Virus record (IMG/VR): IMGVR_UViG_3300047322_000329
Location: 1-39,067 of that record
Length of the DNA stretch: 39,067 bases
Strand: one strand, 5' to 3'
Source: a virus
Under the pieces are notes generated by a model. That model had not been told where the DNA came from. It was given only the letters and a program-made list of their open reading frames with translations, and did not search any database. The stretch's first letter is position 1, and every line of letters begins with the position of its first letter. The position numbers and the translations under genes were made by a program. Positions 1-5,289 of the stretch are shown piece by piece.

Positions 1-12
1 CGGGAGTCGTCA

Positions 13-27
13 TGCCGGCAACCGGCT
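13..27. other. 15-bp segment inverted between the two contig ends
   Basis: Positions 13-27 read TGCCGGCAACCGGCT, while the equivalent place at the other end (38934-38948) reads the exact reverse complement. The flanks agree on both sides (GAGTCGTCA on the left, TGACGG on the right). The block is bounded by a 5-bp inverted repeat CGTCA/TGACG. It covers the start of the small HTH gene ending at 38686: one orientation supplies ATG at 38949, the other moves the in-frame ATG five codons downstream. Confidence 0.85.
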
Positions 28-146
28 TGACGGTCAGGTGTTGCGCGATGTGGACCGCTCGCGGGAGCGCCGTGAATGGAACCGGCAATGGTCCCGGTCC
101 GGGGGGATCAGGACGCCGCACGACTTGTTGTATTGGGTGAGCCACC
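28..146. repeat. Terminal direct repeat, left copy
   Basis: These 119 bases are identical to the last 119 bases of the window (38949-39067). The simplest reading is a circular genome assembled as a linear contig with an end overlap. 119 equals a k-mer size commonly used by short-read assemblers, so the length may reflect the assembler rather than a biological terminal repeat. A real short direct terminal repeat cannot be excluded from sequence alone. Similarity continues outward to positions 4-12, interrupted by the inverted block at 13-27. Confidence 0.95.
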
Positions 147-195
147 CATGGTCCTCCGTTCCGATCGGTTCACCGGGACACCGGTGCATCTTCAC
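34..195 (-). CDS. Small Cys/His-cluster (putative zinc) protein
   Basis: Not recognised as a named family. The 53-residue product has Cys6, Cys26, Cys37 and His40, ending in a C-x2-H turn (CRFH) like several other tiny proteins of this phage, which suggests one bound zinc ion. The GTG at 195 is used; an ATG two codons in (189) is the alternative. The ribosome-binding site is weak (AGGCG). It is the first gene after the 201-225 dyad, and its stop lies 5 nt before the start of the HTH gene once the circle is closed. The junction repeat duplicates its 3' two-thirds at 38955-39067. Confidence 0.6.
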   Translation of the reverse strand: MKMHRCPGEPIGTEDHGWLTQYNKSCGVLIPPDRDHCRFHSRRSRERSTSRNT

Positions 196-200
196 GCGCG

Positions 201-225
201 CCTGTGACAGCTTAGGTGTCACAGG
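201..225. promoter_or_regulatory. Perfect 9-bp dyad over a possible -10
   Basis: CCTGTGACA and TGTCACAGG flank a 7-base centre. On the minus strand the centre holds TAAGCT (plus 209-214), a TANNNT-type -10, just upstream of the gene starting at 195. No good -35 is visible. The layout suits an operator occluding a promoter that starts the early block; a simple transcript hairpin between the genes at 335-583 and 34-195 is the alternative. The stretch 226-334 holds nothing else recognisable beyond a GCGC-rich short hairpin. Confidence 0.45.
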
Positions 226-334
226 GTCCGCGCCGGCCATCCCCCGAGCAGGGAACAACCGGCGCGGTGTCGCGGCAACCAACCCGGAGGTCGGTGAGCG
301 CCTAGCAAGCGCCCGCCGCGTGGGACCCTGTTGA

Positions 335-583
335 CTAGACTTCGATGCCGGCCGTGTCGGTGACGTCAACCGCGGCAACAACAACGCCGCGAAAACGCTC
401 CGCGTTGCGGACCAACGCCGTGATCGCCTCATCCGTGGCGTTGCCGATTTCGATGGACGACGCCGGAAGGGGGATCACGATCGACGTTGACGCCACGTTG
501 TCTTGCGAGTAGGCGCCTTCACGCCGTTCGGTGATCGTGATGTCCACCTTGACCGCGCGCGAGGTAACAGGTTTCTCCGCCAT
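335..583 (-). CDS. Hypothetical protein, 82 aa
   Basis: Not recognised. The ATG at 583 has a clear GGAGG ribosome-binding site 8 nt upstream, preceded by the leader segment GATCGAAC shared with other operon-first genes. The product is acidic-neutral with alternating beta-type hydrophobic residues and a conserved-looking centre rich in Ser, Ile and Val, and lacks membrane segments or cysteines. It stands alone behind its own promoter (636-664) and is followed by about 140 bases without a gene. Confidence 0.75.
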   Translation of the reverse strand: MAEKPVTSRAVKVDITITERREGAYSQDNVASTSIVIPLPASSIEIGNATDEAITALVRNAERFRGVVVAAVDVTDTAGIEV

Positions 584-592
584 GACTTGAGC

Positions 593-664
593 CTCCGGGT
601 TCGATCGTTGCCGGACACTTGCCGGCCACCAACGGATCGTGCCACCGCGCGAGGGACCCGTCAA
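593..664 (-). promoter_or_regulatory. Promoter and leader of the 335-583 gene
   Basis: On the minus strand TTGACG (659-664) is separated by exactly 17 bp from CACGAT (636-641). The early transcript can form a bulged hairpin using CCGG arms at 611-614 and 622-625 inside CGTTG/CAACG arms at 606-610 and 630-634. A GATCGAAC-type segment with GGAGG follows at 593-607. It lacks the CGTACGG box of the main promoter family, so it is probably a related but separately controlled promoter. The remaining bases 665-778 between the two divergent genes show no further clear element. Confidence 0.6.
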
Positions 665-778
665 CCGGTCAAGTGATGTGATGTTGCCGCAACGCGCCGG
701 CCGGTGCGCCACGGCCCGGAATTGAGGCCGATCCGGAGGAAATGCGCGTGTCGGGAGCAACACAGGGAGGTCCGACCA

Positions 779-1144
779 ATGGCGAAGGAAATGCACACCC
801 GCGACGTGGACGATCCGCAACGCGAACAGGCCGCGCGGATCGACGCACCAACGGACATCAGTGACCGGCCGGCCGCACAGCCCACGGTCGAGCCGAACGA
901 CGTCGTGCGGGAGCGAACCGGCGCGCCCCGGAACCCGAACGACCACGCGGAGCCGCATCCCGCTCTAGGGGAGTGCATGGAAACGCCGGCGTCAGGGGGG
1001 ATTGACGCCGGCGTTTCTGTGTGTCCTCCGTGGAGGACTCTGTTGGTTACTTGGACCGGCTCGCCACCTTCGCGGCCGCCGTCGCCACCTTGCGATCCAT
1101 CATCTTCGCGATGGTCGGGTCGAGCAGCGCCACCGTCCGGTTGA
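779..1144 (+). CDS. Plus-strand hypothetical, frame uncertain at the 3' end
   Basis: One of only two plausible plus-strand genes. The ATG at 779 follows a strong GGGAGG ribosome-binding site. The first roughly 62 codons have GC-rich third positions and encode a charged, Pro/Asp/Arg-rich, probably disordered peptide. The open frame then runs straight through a 14-bp terminator hairpin (980-1017) and into the 3' end of the convergent DUF932 gene, where it no longer looks coding. In the +1 frame a TAG occurs at 966-968, right before the hairpin, so a one-base error or real frameshift near 960 is plausible. Function unknown. Confidence 0.45.
   Translation: MAKEMHTRDVDDPQREQAARIDAPTDISDRPAAQPTVEPNDVVRERTGAPRNPNDHAEPHPALGECMETPASGGIDAGVSVCPPWRTLLVTWTGSPPSRPPSPPCDPSSSRWSGRAAPPSG
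980..1017. terminator. Bidirectional terminator hairpin
   Basis: Perfect 14-bp stem (arms 980-993 and 1004-1017) with a 10-base loop. The outer bases are GAAAC/GTTTC, so both strands end in a short T-containing run. It lies between two convergent genes, the plus-strand ORF from 779 and the DUF932 gene ending at 1047, and would stop both. Confidence 0.8.
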
Positions 1145-2078
1145 GGGTGTCTTGCGACGATCCCCACAGGACTTGCGTTGCCTTGACGTCCAACGCCTCG
1201 CGGTCCGTGGCTCGCCCGTAGGACCGGTCATGGTCCACGTACTCGGCGACCGCGTTGACCACGCCCCACCCGGTCCCGTAGAACGCCTTGAGGTCCGGCG
1301 CGGACCCGTAGATTTCCATCGTCCGCGTCGCGGGATGGTTGGCGAACCGCTTGGAGTCCGTCGCGCCCTCAAGGTCCTCGGACATTGCGAACACGTCCCG
1401 GATGACCGCCTCGGCGCGATCCTCATTGACGGTGAGGTCCTGCAACGCGGCCGCGACGTTTTCGAAGCGCCGCATGTAGTCCACGGTGATCCCGAGCGCG
1501 TCGCGCGCGGCGTTCATCTTGGACTTGACGTCCCCGCTGTGCCGGACATTGAAAATGCCCTTGGAGCCGGCGAAGGCGAAGTTGAGGGTGTTTTTGCACA
1601 CGACGCGGACCGGCGTCACGGTGGCGCGAACGGCCTTGGTGCCGTCGTGCGTGTTGGACAGGACAAGGAAGGTGTCAACGGGACTGTCGCCGTGGACCTT
1701 GATCGGTTCGACGCCGTTCAATTCCATTGACAGGAACACGGTCCGCCCGCCGTCGAGCGCGCCGGCCGTTTCGAAGTGGCTTCCGGTGTCCGCCACGATC
1801 CCGTCCGCGAAGTCGAACGCGTCCGCGTTCTGAACGGGCTGATAGTTGGTCCCCACGACGCCGAGCACCTTGCGATCCGACTGTCGGACCACCGCGCGCT
1901 TGAAGTCGATCGGCTCGCCGGCCGCGGTTTGGATCGGTTCACAATCGACCGTCCAATCCAACCCGGACGCCTTGATCGCCTCGGCGGAATTCATGAGGGT
2001 TTCGACCGGCGTTCCGAGTCCATGCCACGGCACACCGCGAGCCTTCACGTAGGCGAGGGTTTCCACACTTGCGGGCAT
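1047..2078 (-). CDS. DUF932 phage/plasmid-like protein
   Basis: The 343-residue product matches the DUF932 (phage/plasmid-like, TIGR03299) type: an N-terminal segment with WHGLG, a central stretch around GTNYQPVQN followed by FADGIV, then VCKNTLNFAF and a C-terminal helix region ending in a Lys-rich tail. Family members are common on actinobacterial phages and conjugative plasmids and are often strongly expressed early, but their biochemical role is not established. The ATG at 2078 follows CAGGAGG in the stereotyped leader segment and is chosen over an upstream ATG. Own promoter at 2123-2161, own terminator at 980-1017: a monocistronic unit. Confidence 0.9.
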   Translation of the reverse strand: MPASVETLAYVKARGVPWHGLGTPVETLMNSAEAIKASGLDWTVDCEPIQTAAGEPIDFKRAVVRQSDRKVLGVVGTNYQPVQNADAFDFADGIVADTGSHFETAGALDGGRTVFLSMELNGVEPIKVHGDSPVDTFLVLSNTHDGTKAVRATVTPVRVVCKNTLNFAFAGSKGIFNVRHSGDVKSKMNAARDALGITVDYMRRFENVAAALQDLTVNEDRAEAVIRDVFAMSEDLEGATDSKRFANHPATRTMEIYGSAPDLKAFYGTGWGVVNAVAEYVDHDRSYGRATDREALDVKATQVLWGSSQDTLNRTVALLDPTIAKMMDRKVATAAAKVASRSK

Positions 2079-2084
2079 TGCTGC

Positions 2085-2161
2085 CTCCTGTTCGATCGTT
2101 GTCGGAAGTCCCGACACAGGGAACACTACGCGCGCAATTACGCCCGGTCAACCCGTACTTT
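2085..2161 (-). promoter_or_regulatory. CGTACGG-family promoter module for the DUF932 gene
   Basis: Minus strand: box AAAGTACGGGTT (2150-2161, one mismatch to the family box), -35 TTGACC (2146-2151), 17-bp spacer, -10 TAGTGT (2123-2128). Six bases after the -10 a perfect 6-bp stem with a 5-base loop begins (2100-2116), followed by GATCGAACAGGAGG (2085-2097). The -35 overlaps the stop codon of the gene at 2148-2384. This is the copy closest to a consensus sigma-A promoter. Confidence 0.85.
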
Positions 2162-2384
2162 GGTAATCCCCCGATCGCCGTTGCTCGCACGCCACGGAGT
2201 CGCGGCACCGCGTCACGGCGTGGAATACGCCCGCCTCATCCCGGTCCAACCGAGGCGCCACGCGAGGGATGCGATCCATGTTTCCGCACCTGTCGCACAC
2301 GTGGAACCGGGTGTACCGTGTCGTGTCCAAACGCAAACGAGGACCGGCGTCTATCACCGATCCCCGTCGCGATCCGCTGTCCAT
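2148..2384 (-). CDS. Small zinc-ribbon-like protein
   Basis: The 78-residue product carries Cys30 and Cys33 (CDRC), then His55, Cys60 and Cys66, a spacing like a small zinc ribbon with two knuckles. No named family recognised. The ATG at 2384 has only a weak ribosome-binding site; GTG at 2357 preceded by GGGGA is an alternative start that keeps all cysteines. It is divergent from the LexA-like gene on the plus strand. Its stop codon lies inside the promoter of the DUF932 gene. Confidence 0.6.
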   Translation of the reverse strand: MDSGSRRGSVIDAGPRLRLDTTRYTRFHVCDRCGNMDRIPRVAPRLDRDEAGVFHAVTRCRDSVACEQRRSGDYQSTG

Positions 2385-2478
2385 GCCGATTGCGACGAGT
2401 TTCGACTACAGGTTGTGTCGTGTCAAGTGATGCCACACCACCGATAGGACACCGGCCCGAGTGTCACGGAGTCGCAAC
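2385..2478. promoter_or_regulatory. Divergent intergenic region
   Basis: Separates the minus-strand zinc-ribbon gene from the plus-strand LexA-like gene. On the minus strand it has a perfect TTGACA hexamer near 2424-2429, with TAGTCG only 12 bp further on, which is too short for a standard spacer. The plus-strand 11-mer GTCAAGTGATG here is also present near 668-678, in the other divergent region. The position fits a regulatory switch, but no promoter pair can be fixed confidently. Confidence 0.35.
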
Positions 2479-2940
2479 GTGAACCGTCGCCCGCTTCCCG
2501 CCCATGTGGCCGCCCTGTTGACGTGCCGAGTGCTGTCCCCGCGCCGATCGCGCGCGTGGTGGATCAGCGATCACCAACGCGCCGGCGTCGCCCGGACGAT
2601 GGGTTCCGGGGAGTGGTCCGGGACTCAACGCGAGCTTCGCGTGGTCCTCGGATACGCCTCCCTCGGTGGCGTTCAGTCGTGGTTGCACATGGTCCGCAAC
2701 GCCGGCATCGCGTCTTGGTGGACCGCTCGCGGACGCCTCGGCCGGACCCGGATCAGGTTCGTCCGCGGAGTGACGTGTGATCGAATGTACGCGAACGTCC
2801 CCCAAGCGTTAGAACAACCACTAGAACGAACGAGTGATGTTTCAACCGTGAGGGACGAACGCGTACATTCCCGTCCGACCGCGATCGGGGACCTACTTCA
2901 CCAAGCCTTGCCGGCCGGCCTTCGGTCATCCGTTCGGTGA
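2479..2940 (+). CDS. LexA-like winged-helix DNA-binding protein
   Basis: Plus-strand gene opposed to its neighbours. Residues roughly 50-95 read as a LexA-type winged helix: a first helix with TQRELRVVLGY, a turn and recognition helix SLGGVQSWLHMVRNAGI, and a wing GRLGRTRIRFV. No autoproteolysis domain is visible, so it is not a LexA. GTG at 2479 is preferred because GGAG lies 7 nt upstream; GTG at 2461 lacks a site. Codon third positions are GC-rich up to about 2770 and less so after, where a large inverted repeat lies, so the true C-terminus may be shorter in function than the frame. Best candidate for the phage regulator; the role is inference. Confidence 0.6.
   Translation: MNRRPLPAHVAALLTCRVLSPRRSRAWWISDHQRAGVARTMGSGEWSGTQRELRVVLGYASLGGVQSWLHMVRNAGIASWWTARGRLGRTRIRFVRGVTCDRMYANVPQALEQPLERTSDVSTVRDERVHSRPTAIGDLLHQALPAGLRSSVR
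2783..2870. promoter_or_regulatory. Long inverted repeat enclosing an antisense promoter
   Basis: Two 19-base arms (2783-2801 and 2852-2870) are inverted copies with two mismatches. Between them, on the minus strand, TTGAAA (2840-2845), a 16-bp spacer and TAGTGG (2818-2823) form a good promoter, with a short direct repeat GTTCTA near the start point. It overlaps the 3' part of the plus-strand regulator frame and would produce RNA antisense to that gene. As RNA the arms could instead end the minus-strand operon whose last gene stops at 2898. Confidence 0.5.
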
Positions 2941-3164
2941 GCAGTCCGGCCGCGAAGGGACGTGACCGCCTCGCGCGGGACGACGCCGGTTGAGCCGTCA
3001 TCCATCGCCACGACGAACGAGCCAACGCCCATGATCCCGACGATGGTCCCGCGATCGCCCCGGTGGAATTGCTCCGGTTCGCCACGCCTCGCGTCTTGGT
3101 TGTCCGCGACTTCCGGGACGATGATGATCCGGTCCCCGGCTTGCGCCGGCGCGGGTTCGTTCAT
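2898..3164 (-). CDS. Small SH3-like hypothetical, 88 aa
   Basis: Starts at ATG 3164 in an ATGA overlap with the preceding gene. The core GDRGTIVGI followed by FVVAMDDGSTGVVP has the alternating pattern of a small SH3-like beta-barrel, often seen in nucleic-acid or protein-binding adaptors. The N-terminus has a second short beta segment (DRIIIVPEV). Not assignable to a named family. Last gene of the operon driven from 4249-4287; its 3' end overlaps the plus-strand regulator frame by 43 bases, so the two are convergent. Confidence 0.7.
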   Translation of the reverse strand: MNEPAPAQAGDRIIIVPEVADNQDARRGEPEQFHRGDRGTIVGIMGVGSFVVAMDDGSTGVVPREAVTSLRGRTAHRTDDRRPAGKAW

Positions 3165-3409
3165 GAGACGGTGTGAGCGTACCGAGGCCCGCGATCGCGC
3201 ACCACGACTTCCCACCCGCCCGACGCCGGCGCCCACTCCACGTGGAGGATTTCGCCCCACGTCCGCCCCGGATGGAGCCGGTCCGCGAGCATCGGCGCCA
3301 CGTGGCGCGCGATCCCCTCATTGGGTGTGACCACAAGGACGGACACGCCCTGTGGGTTGGCCGCCAACCGGCGGACTTCCTCGGCGATGCCTTCGATTGA
3401 GTCGAACAT
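3161..3409 (-). CDS. Hypothetical protein, 82 aa
   Basis: Unrecognised alpha/beta protein. Start ATG at 3409 overlaps the previous stop as TGATG. The sequence has an N-terminal helix, a beta strand VSVLVVTPN, a helix ending in MLADRL, and two strands (ILHVEWA, WEVVVRDRG). Translationally coupled on both sides within the 4026-4205 to 2898-3164 operon. Confidence 0.75.
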   Translation of the reverse strand: MFDSIEGIAEEVRRLAANPQGVSVLVVTPNEGIARHVAPMLADRLHPGRTWGEILHVEWAPASGGWEVVVRDRGPRYAHTVS

Positions 3410-4029
3410 CACAGCCACCCATCCCCTTCGCCGGCGTCGCACGCACAGGCGCGCCCTTCATGGTGATGTACGCGAACGTAGTCATCCGCGTTGAACGGGA
3501 TCGGATCGCCGATGAGCCATCCGTCCACCCGGCGCCGTTTCATGAGGCCGGGAGCCGTGACGTAGAACGTGGCGTCCGGCGTTGGGTAGTCCGGGTCTAC
3601 GTCCACCTTCGGCGTGATGATCCAATCCTTCCCCCATGCTTGTTCGGCCGCGAGTTGCATGGCCGCATCCGTGGCCGCGAGCCGATCGCTGCCCGCCTTG
3701 GAAGCGATCCGGCTCGCGAGCAATTCGGCCGCGTGAACCGCCTCCGCCTCGCGATCCGCCGGGATCGTCGGGAGGACTGAGCCATTCCGGCCGGCGATGG
3801 TGAACCCGAGCAGGACGCCGCTGTTGTCCCGCCGCTCAAGCGTGACGGTCAGCGCCGCGGGTTCGGCGTCGAAGTACCGGTTGATCCGCCCGCGCGTGTC
3901 TGCGTCGATCCCGGCCGCCCGGAGGCAATAGCCGCAGTCTCCGCACGTGCGCGCCGCAAGGTCAACGGCGTTCTCGTCCGTGTGATCGTGGATGTGGCCG
4001 CACACGGAACAGCTTGTTGTGAAATTCAT
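3409..4029 (-). CDS. Zinc-finger-containing hypothetical, 206 aa
   Basis: The N-terminus has CSVCGHIH and, about 20 residues on, CGDCGYC (Cys7, Cys10, His12/His14, Cys29, Cys32, Cys35), a compact zinc-binding module. The remaining 160 residues look like a beta-rich domain followed by an Ala-rich helix and a C-terminus ending in another CAC motif. No family recognised. ATG at 4029 is chosen because it forms an ATGA overlap with the upstream 59-aa gene; a TTG four codons upstream is possible. Confidence 0.75.
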   Translation of the reverse strand: MNFTTSCSVCGHIHDHTDENAVDLAARTCGDCGYCLRAAGIDADTRGRINRYFDAEPAALTVTLERRDNSGVLLGFTIAGRNGSVLPTIPADREAEAVHAAELLASRIASKAGSDRLAATDAAMQLAAEQAWGKDWIITPKVDVDPDYPTPDATFYVTAPGLMKRRRVDGWLIGDPIPFNADDYVRVHHHEGRACACDAGEGDGWL

Positions 4030-4205
4030 TTCCCCGTCCAATTCCCGGCAACCTGTCGTTGCCGCTTGACTGCAACCGCGATGTCCAAGTCCCGGAGCAA
4101 CCCGCCGACGCCGGTCCGCTTCCGCATTTCCACCGCGTTCGCCGCGAGGCCGCGAAGCGTCTCGATCGCGGCTTGGAGGTCCGCGTCAGACATGTCCTTG
4201 AACAC
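4026..4205 (-). CDS. Small helical hypothetical, 59 aa
   Basis: Short gene beginning at GTG 4205, 8 nt after AGGAG in the stereotyped leader. The product is a predicted helical peptide with heptad-like Leu/Ala spacing (DLQAAIETLRGLAANAVEM) and a basic second half (KRQRQ). It is the first gene of the operon from the 4249-4287 promoter and ends in an ATGA overlap with the zinc-finger gene. Function unknown. Confidence 0.75.
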   Translation of the reverse strand: MFKDMSDADLQAAIETLRGLAANAVEMRKRTGVGGLLRDLDIAVAVKRQRQVAGNWTGK

Positions 4206-4212
4206 TTGGTGT

Positions 4213-4287
4213 CTCCTGTTCGATCAGTGGTCGATCGACCACGCCGTGATGATGAGCCGAATTGCGCCGGGTTGGAACCCGTACGTT
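4213..4287 (-). promoter_or_regulatory. CGTACGG-family promoter module
   Basis: Minus strand: box AACGTACGGGTT (4276-4287), -35 TTCCAA (4272-4277), 17-bp spacer, -10 CATCAT (4249-4254). Exactly six bases on begins a perfect 16-base palindrome GTGGTCGATCGACCAC (4227-4242), then TGATCGAACAGGAG (4213-4225 plus flank). The box starts 14 bases after the stop of the upstream gene. Confidence 0.8.
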
Positions 4288-4301
4288 GGTACGGGGACGG
4301 A

Positions 4302-4535
4302 CTAGGACCGCCCCGGCAACCCTTCCATGTCCGGCGCCGTGATCCGGTAGACGCGATCATCGCCGTTCAACAGCCGTTCGAAGTACGCGCCGGCGTGCTT
4401 CGCGCACATGTTCGTTGAGAAGCCGCGCGTGTCGTCACCTTGAGTGACTAGCGTCGTGACGCACGCCCGGACAGGTGCGGTGCAAACGCCGGCCGTGGCG
4501 TTGCAGTAGGCATAAGCCGGCCGGTAGACCTTCAT
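4302..4535 (-). CDS. Small Cys/His-cluster protein, 77 aa
   Basis: Cys11, Cys18, Cys25, Cys44 and His47, ending in C-x2-H (MCAKH), resemble a treble-clef or zinc-knuckle fold like those in the genes at 30476, 35336 and 34. Start ATG 4535 is in an ATGA overlap with the upstream gene. No family name can be given. Stop TAG lies just before the next promoter box. Confidence 0.7.
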   Translation of the reverse strand: MKVYRPAYAYCNATAGVCTAPVRACVTTLVTQGDDTRGFSTNMCAKHAGAYFERLLNGDDRVYRITAPDMEGLPGRS

Positions 4536-4858
4536 GACGCCACCGCCGCGAAGGAACACGGCTCGCCGTCACATTCCTCATGTTCGAAGCAGCCGGCCCA
4601 TTGCTCGCGATCCCGCGCGAGGGACCGACAGAAGGCGTCGTAATCGACGTTCAGCGGGTCCTCACGCAACCATGACTCGCGCGCGAGGGTGTACGTGGTG
4701 TACGCGTCCCCGTTGCGGATGTCCTCGGTGATTTCCTCGGACCGTTGGTGGGACCACGGCCGCGCGTCGCAATCGAGACACCGCATGATCGGCTCGCCGT
4801 CCGAGTCGAGGCCGGCGTCGTTGTACGGGTGATCGAAGTTGCCATCGGGGAGAAACAC
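4532..4858 (-). CDS. Cys-rich acidic hypothetical, 108 aa
   Basis: GTG start at 4858 with CGGAGG upstream. CLDC (Cys27, Cys30) and a C-terminal cluster CFEHEECDGEPC suggest metal binding; the centre is an acidic helix with many Asp/Glu/Arg. No family recognised. It is the first gene of a two-gene operon. Its ribosome-binding site is one arm of a 13-bp inverted repeat whose other arm lies within the promoter, so translation should depend on where the transcript began. Confidence 0.75.
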   Translation of the reverse strand: MFLPDGNFDHPYNDAGLDSDGEPIMRCLDCDARPWSHQRSEEITEDIRNGDAYTTYTLARESWLREDPLNVDYDAFCRSLARDREQWAGCFEHEECDGEPCSFAAVAS

Positions 4859-4859
4859 A

Positions 4860-4976
4860 GGTGCCTCCGAAGTTTTGATCGTGTCGCCCGGTCGGTCGGA
4901 GTTCAGTGATGACCGACGTTCCAACCGGGCAATGCGAACACTAAGCCTTCGGAGGCACCCGAGCAACCCGTACGAT
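4860..4976 (-). promoter_or_regulatory. CGTACGG-family promoter with RBS-sequestering repeat
   Basis: Minus strand: box ATCGTACGGGTT (4965-4976), -35 TTGCTC (4961-4966), 17-bp spacer, -10 TAGTGT (4938-4943). Seven bases on begins a 10-bp stem with one G-U pair (arms 4921-4930 and 4886-4895). The ribosome-binding segment CTTCGGAGGCACC (4860-4872) is perfectly complementary to 4947-4959 in the spacer. That arm is absent from RNA made here but present in read-through RNA from the lysis genes. Confidence 0.85.
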
Positions 4977-4989
4977 CGGGTCACATGGA

Positions 4990-5286
4990 CTAGGACGTTG
5001 GGGGATGGATCGTCCGCTGAATGACCGTGTTGACGTTCTGTGACAGCGCGCCGGCGAGCACGCCCACAAGCACCGCGCCGAGGATCGCGACACCCGTCAA
5101 CGGCGCGACCGTGACCACGGCGAACGACACGGACAGGACAACGCCGATCACCACGGCGATCGCCGGCGCCCACCGGTCGAAGTGTTCCGGCGTGAACAGG
5201 GACCGCGCGACGTTGAGGATCACGCCCACGATCACCGCCGTCCCGGTCGTTGTGGCGAGCATCGCCACGGCGTCTTGTGAGGTCAT
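4990..5286 (-). CDS. Putative holin, three membrane segments
   Basis: 98 residues with membrane segments at about 8-27 (AMLATTTGTAVIVGVIL), 40-60 (AIAVVIGVVLSVSFAVV) and 62-82 (LTGVAILGAVLVGVLAG), short polar termini and no signal peptide. Lying directly after the endolysin gene with a GGAGG site before ATG 5286, it fits a class I holin that permeabilises the membrane to release the lysin. Three further small membrane proteins precede the lysin, so which one is the timing holin is not settled. Confidence 0.7.
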   Translation of the reverse strand: MTSQDAVAMLATTTGTAVIVGVILNVARSLFTPEHFDRWAPAIAVVIGVVLSVSFAVVTVAPLTGVAILGAVLVGVLAGALSQNVNTVIQRTIHPPTS

Positions 5287-5289
5287 GGA

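Noticed and set aside
28-146. Biological long terminal repeats for replication
   Set aside because: 119 bases is an assembler k-mer size and the repeat lies within a gene, so circular assembly overlap is more likely.
34-432. Full-length 132-codon frame upstream of the Cys/His gene
   Set aside because: The upstream half overlaps the 335-583 gene and the intergenic dyad and is not coding-like; only the part from 195 is kept.
2420-2432. GTGTCAAG resembling cluster A mycobacteriophage stoperators
   Set aside because: Only isolated matches exist, without the GGTGGC half or repeated occurrence across intergenic gaps.
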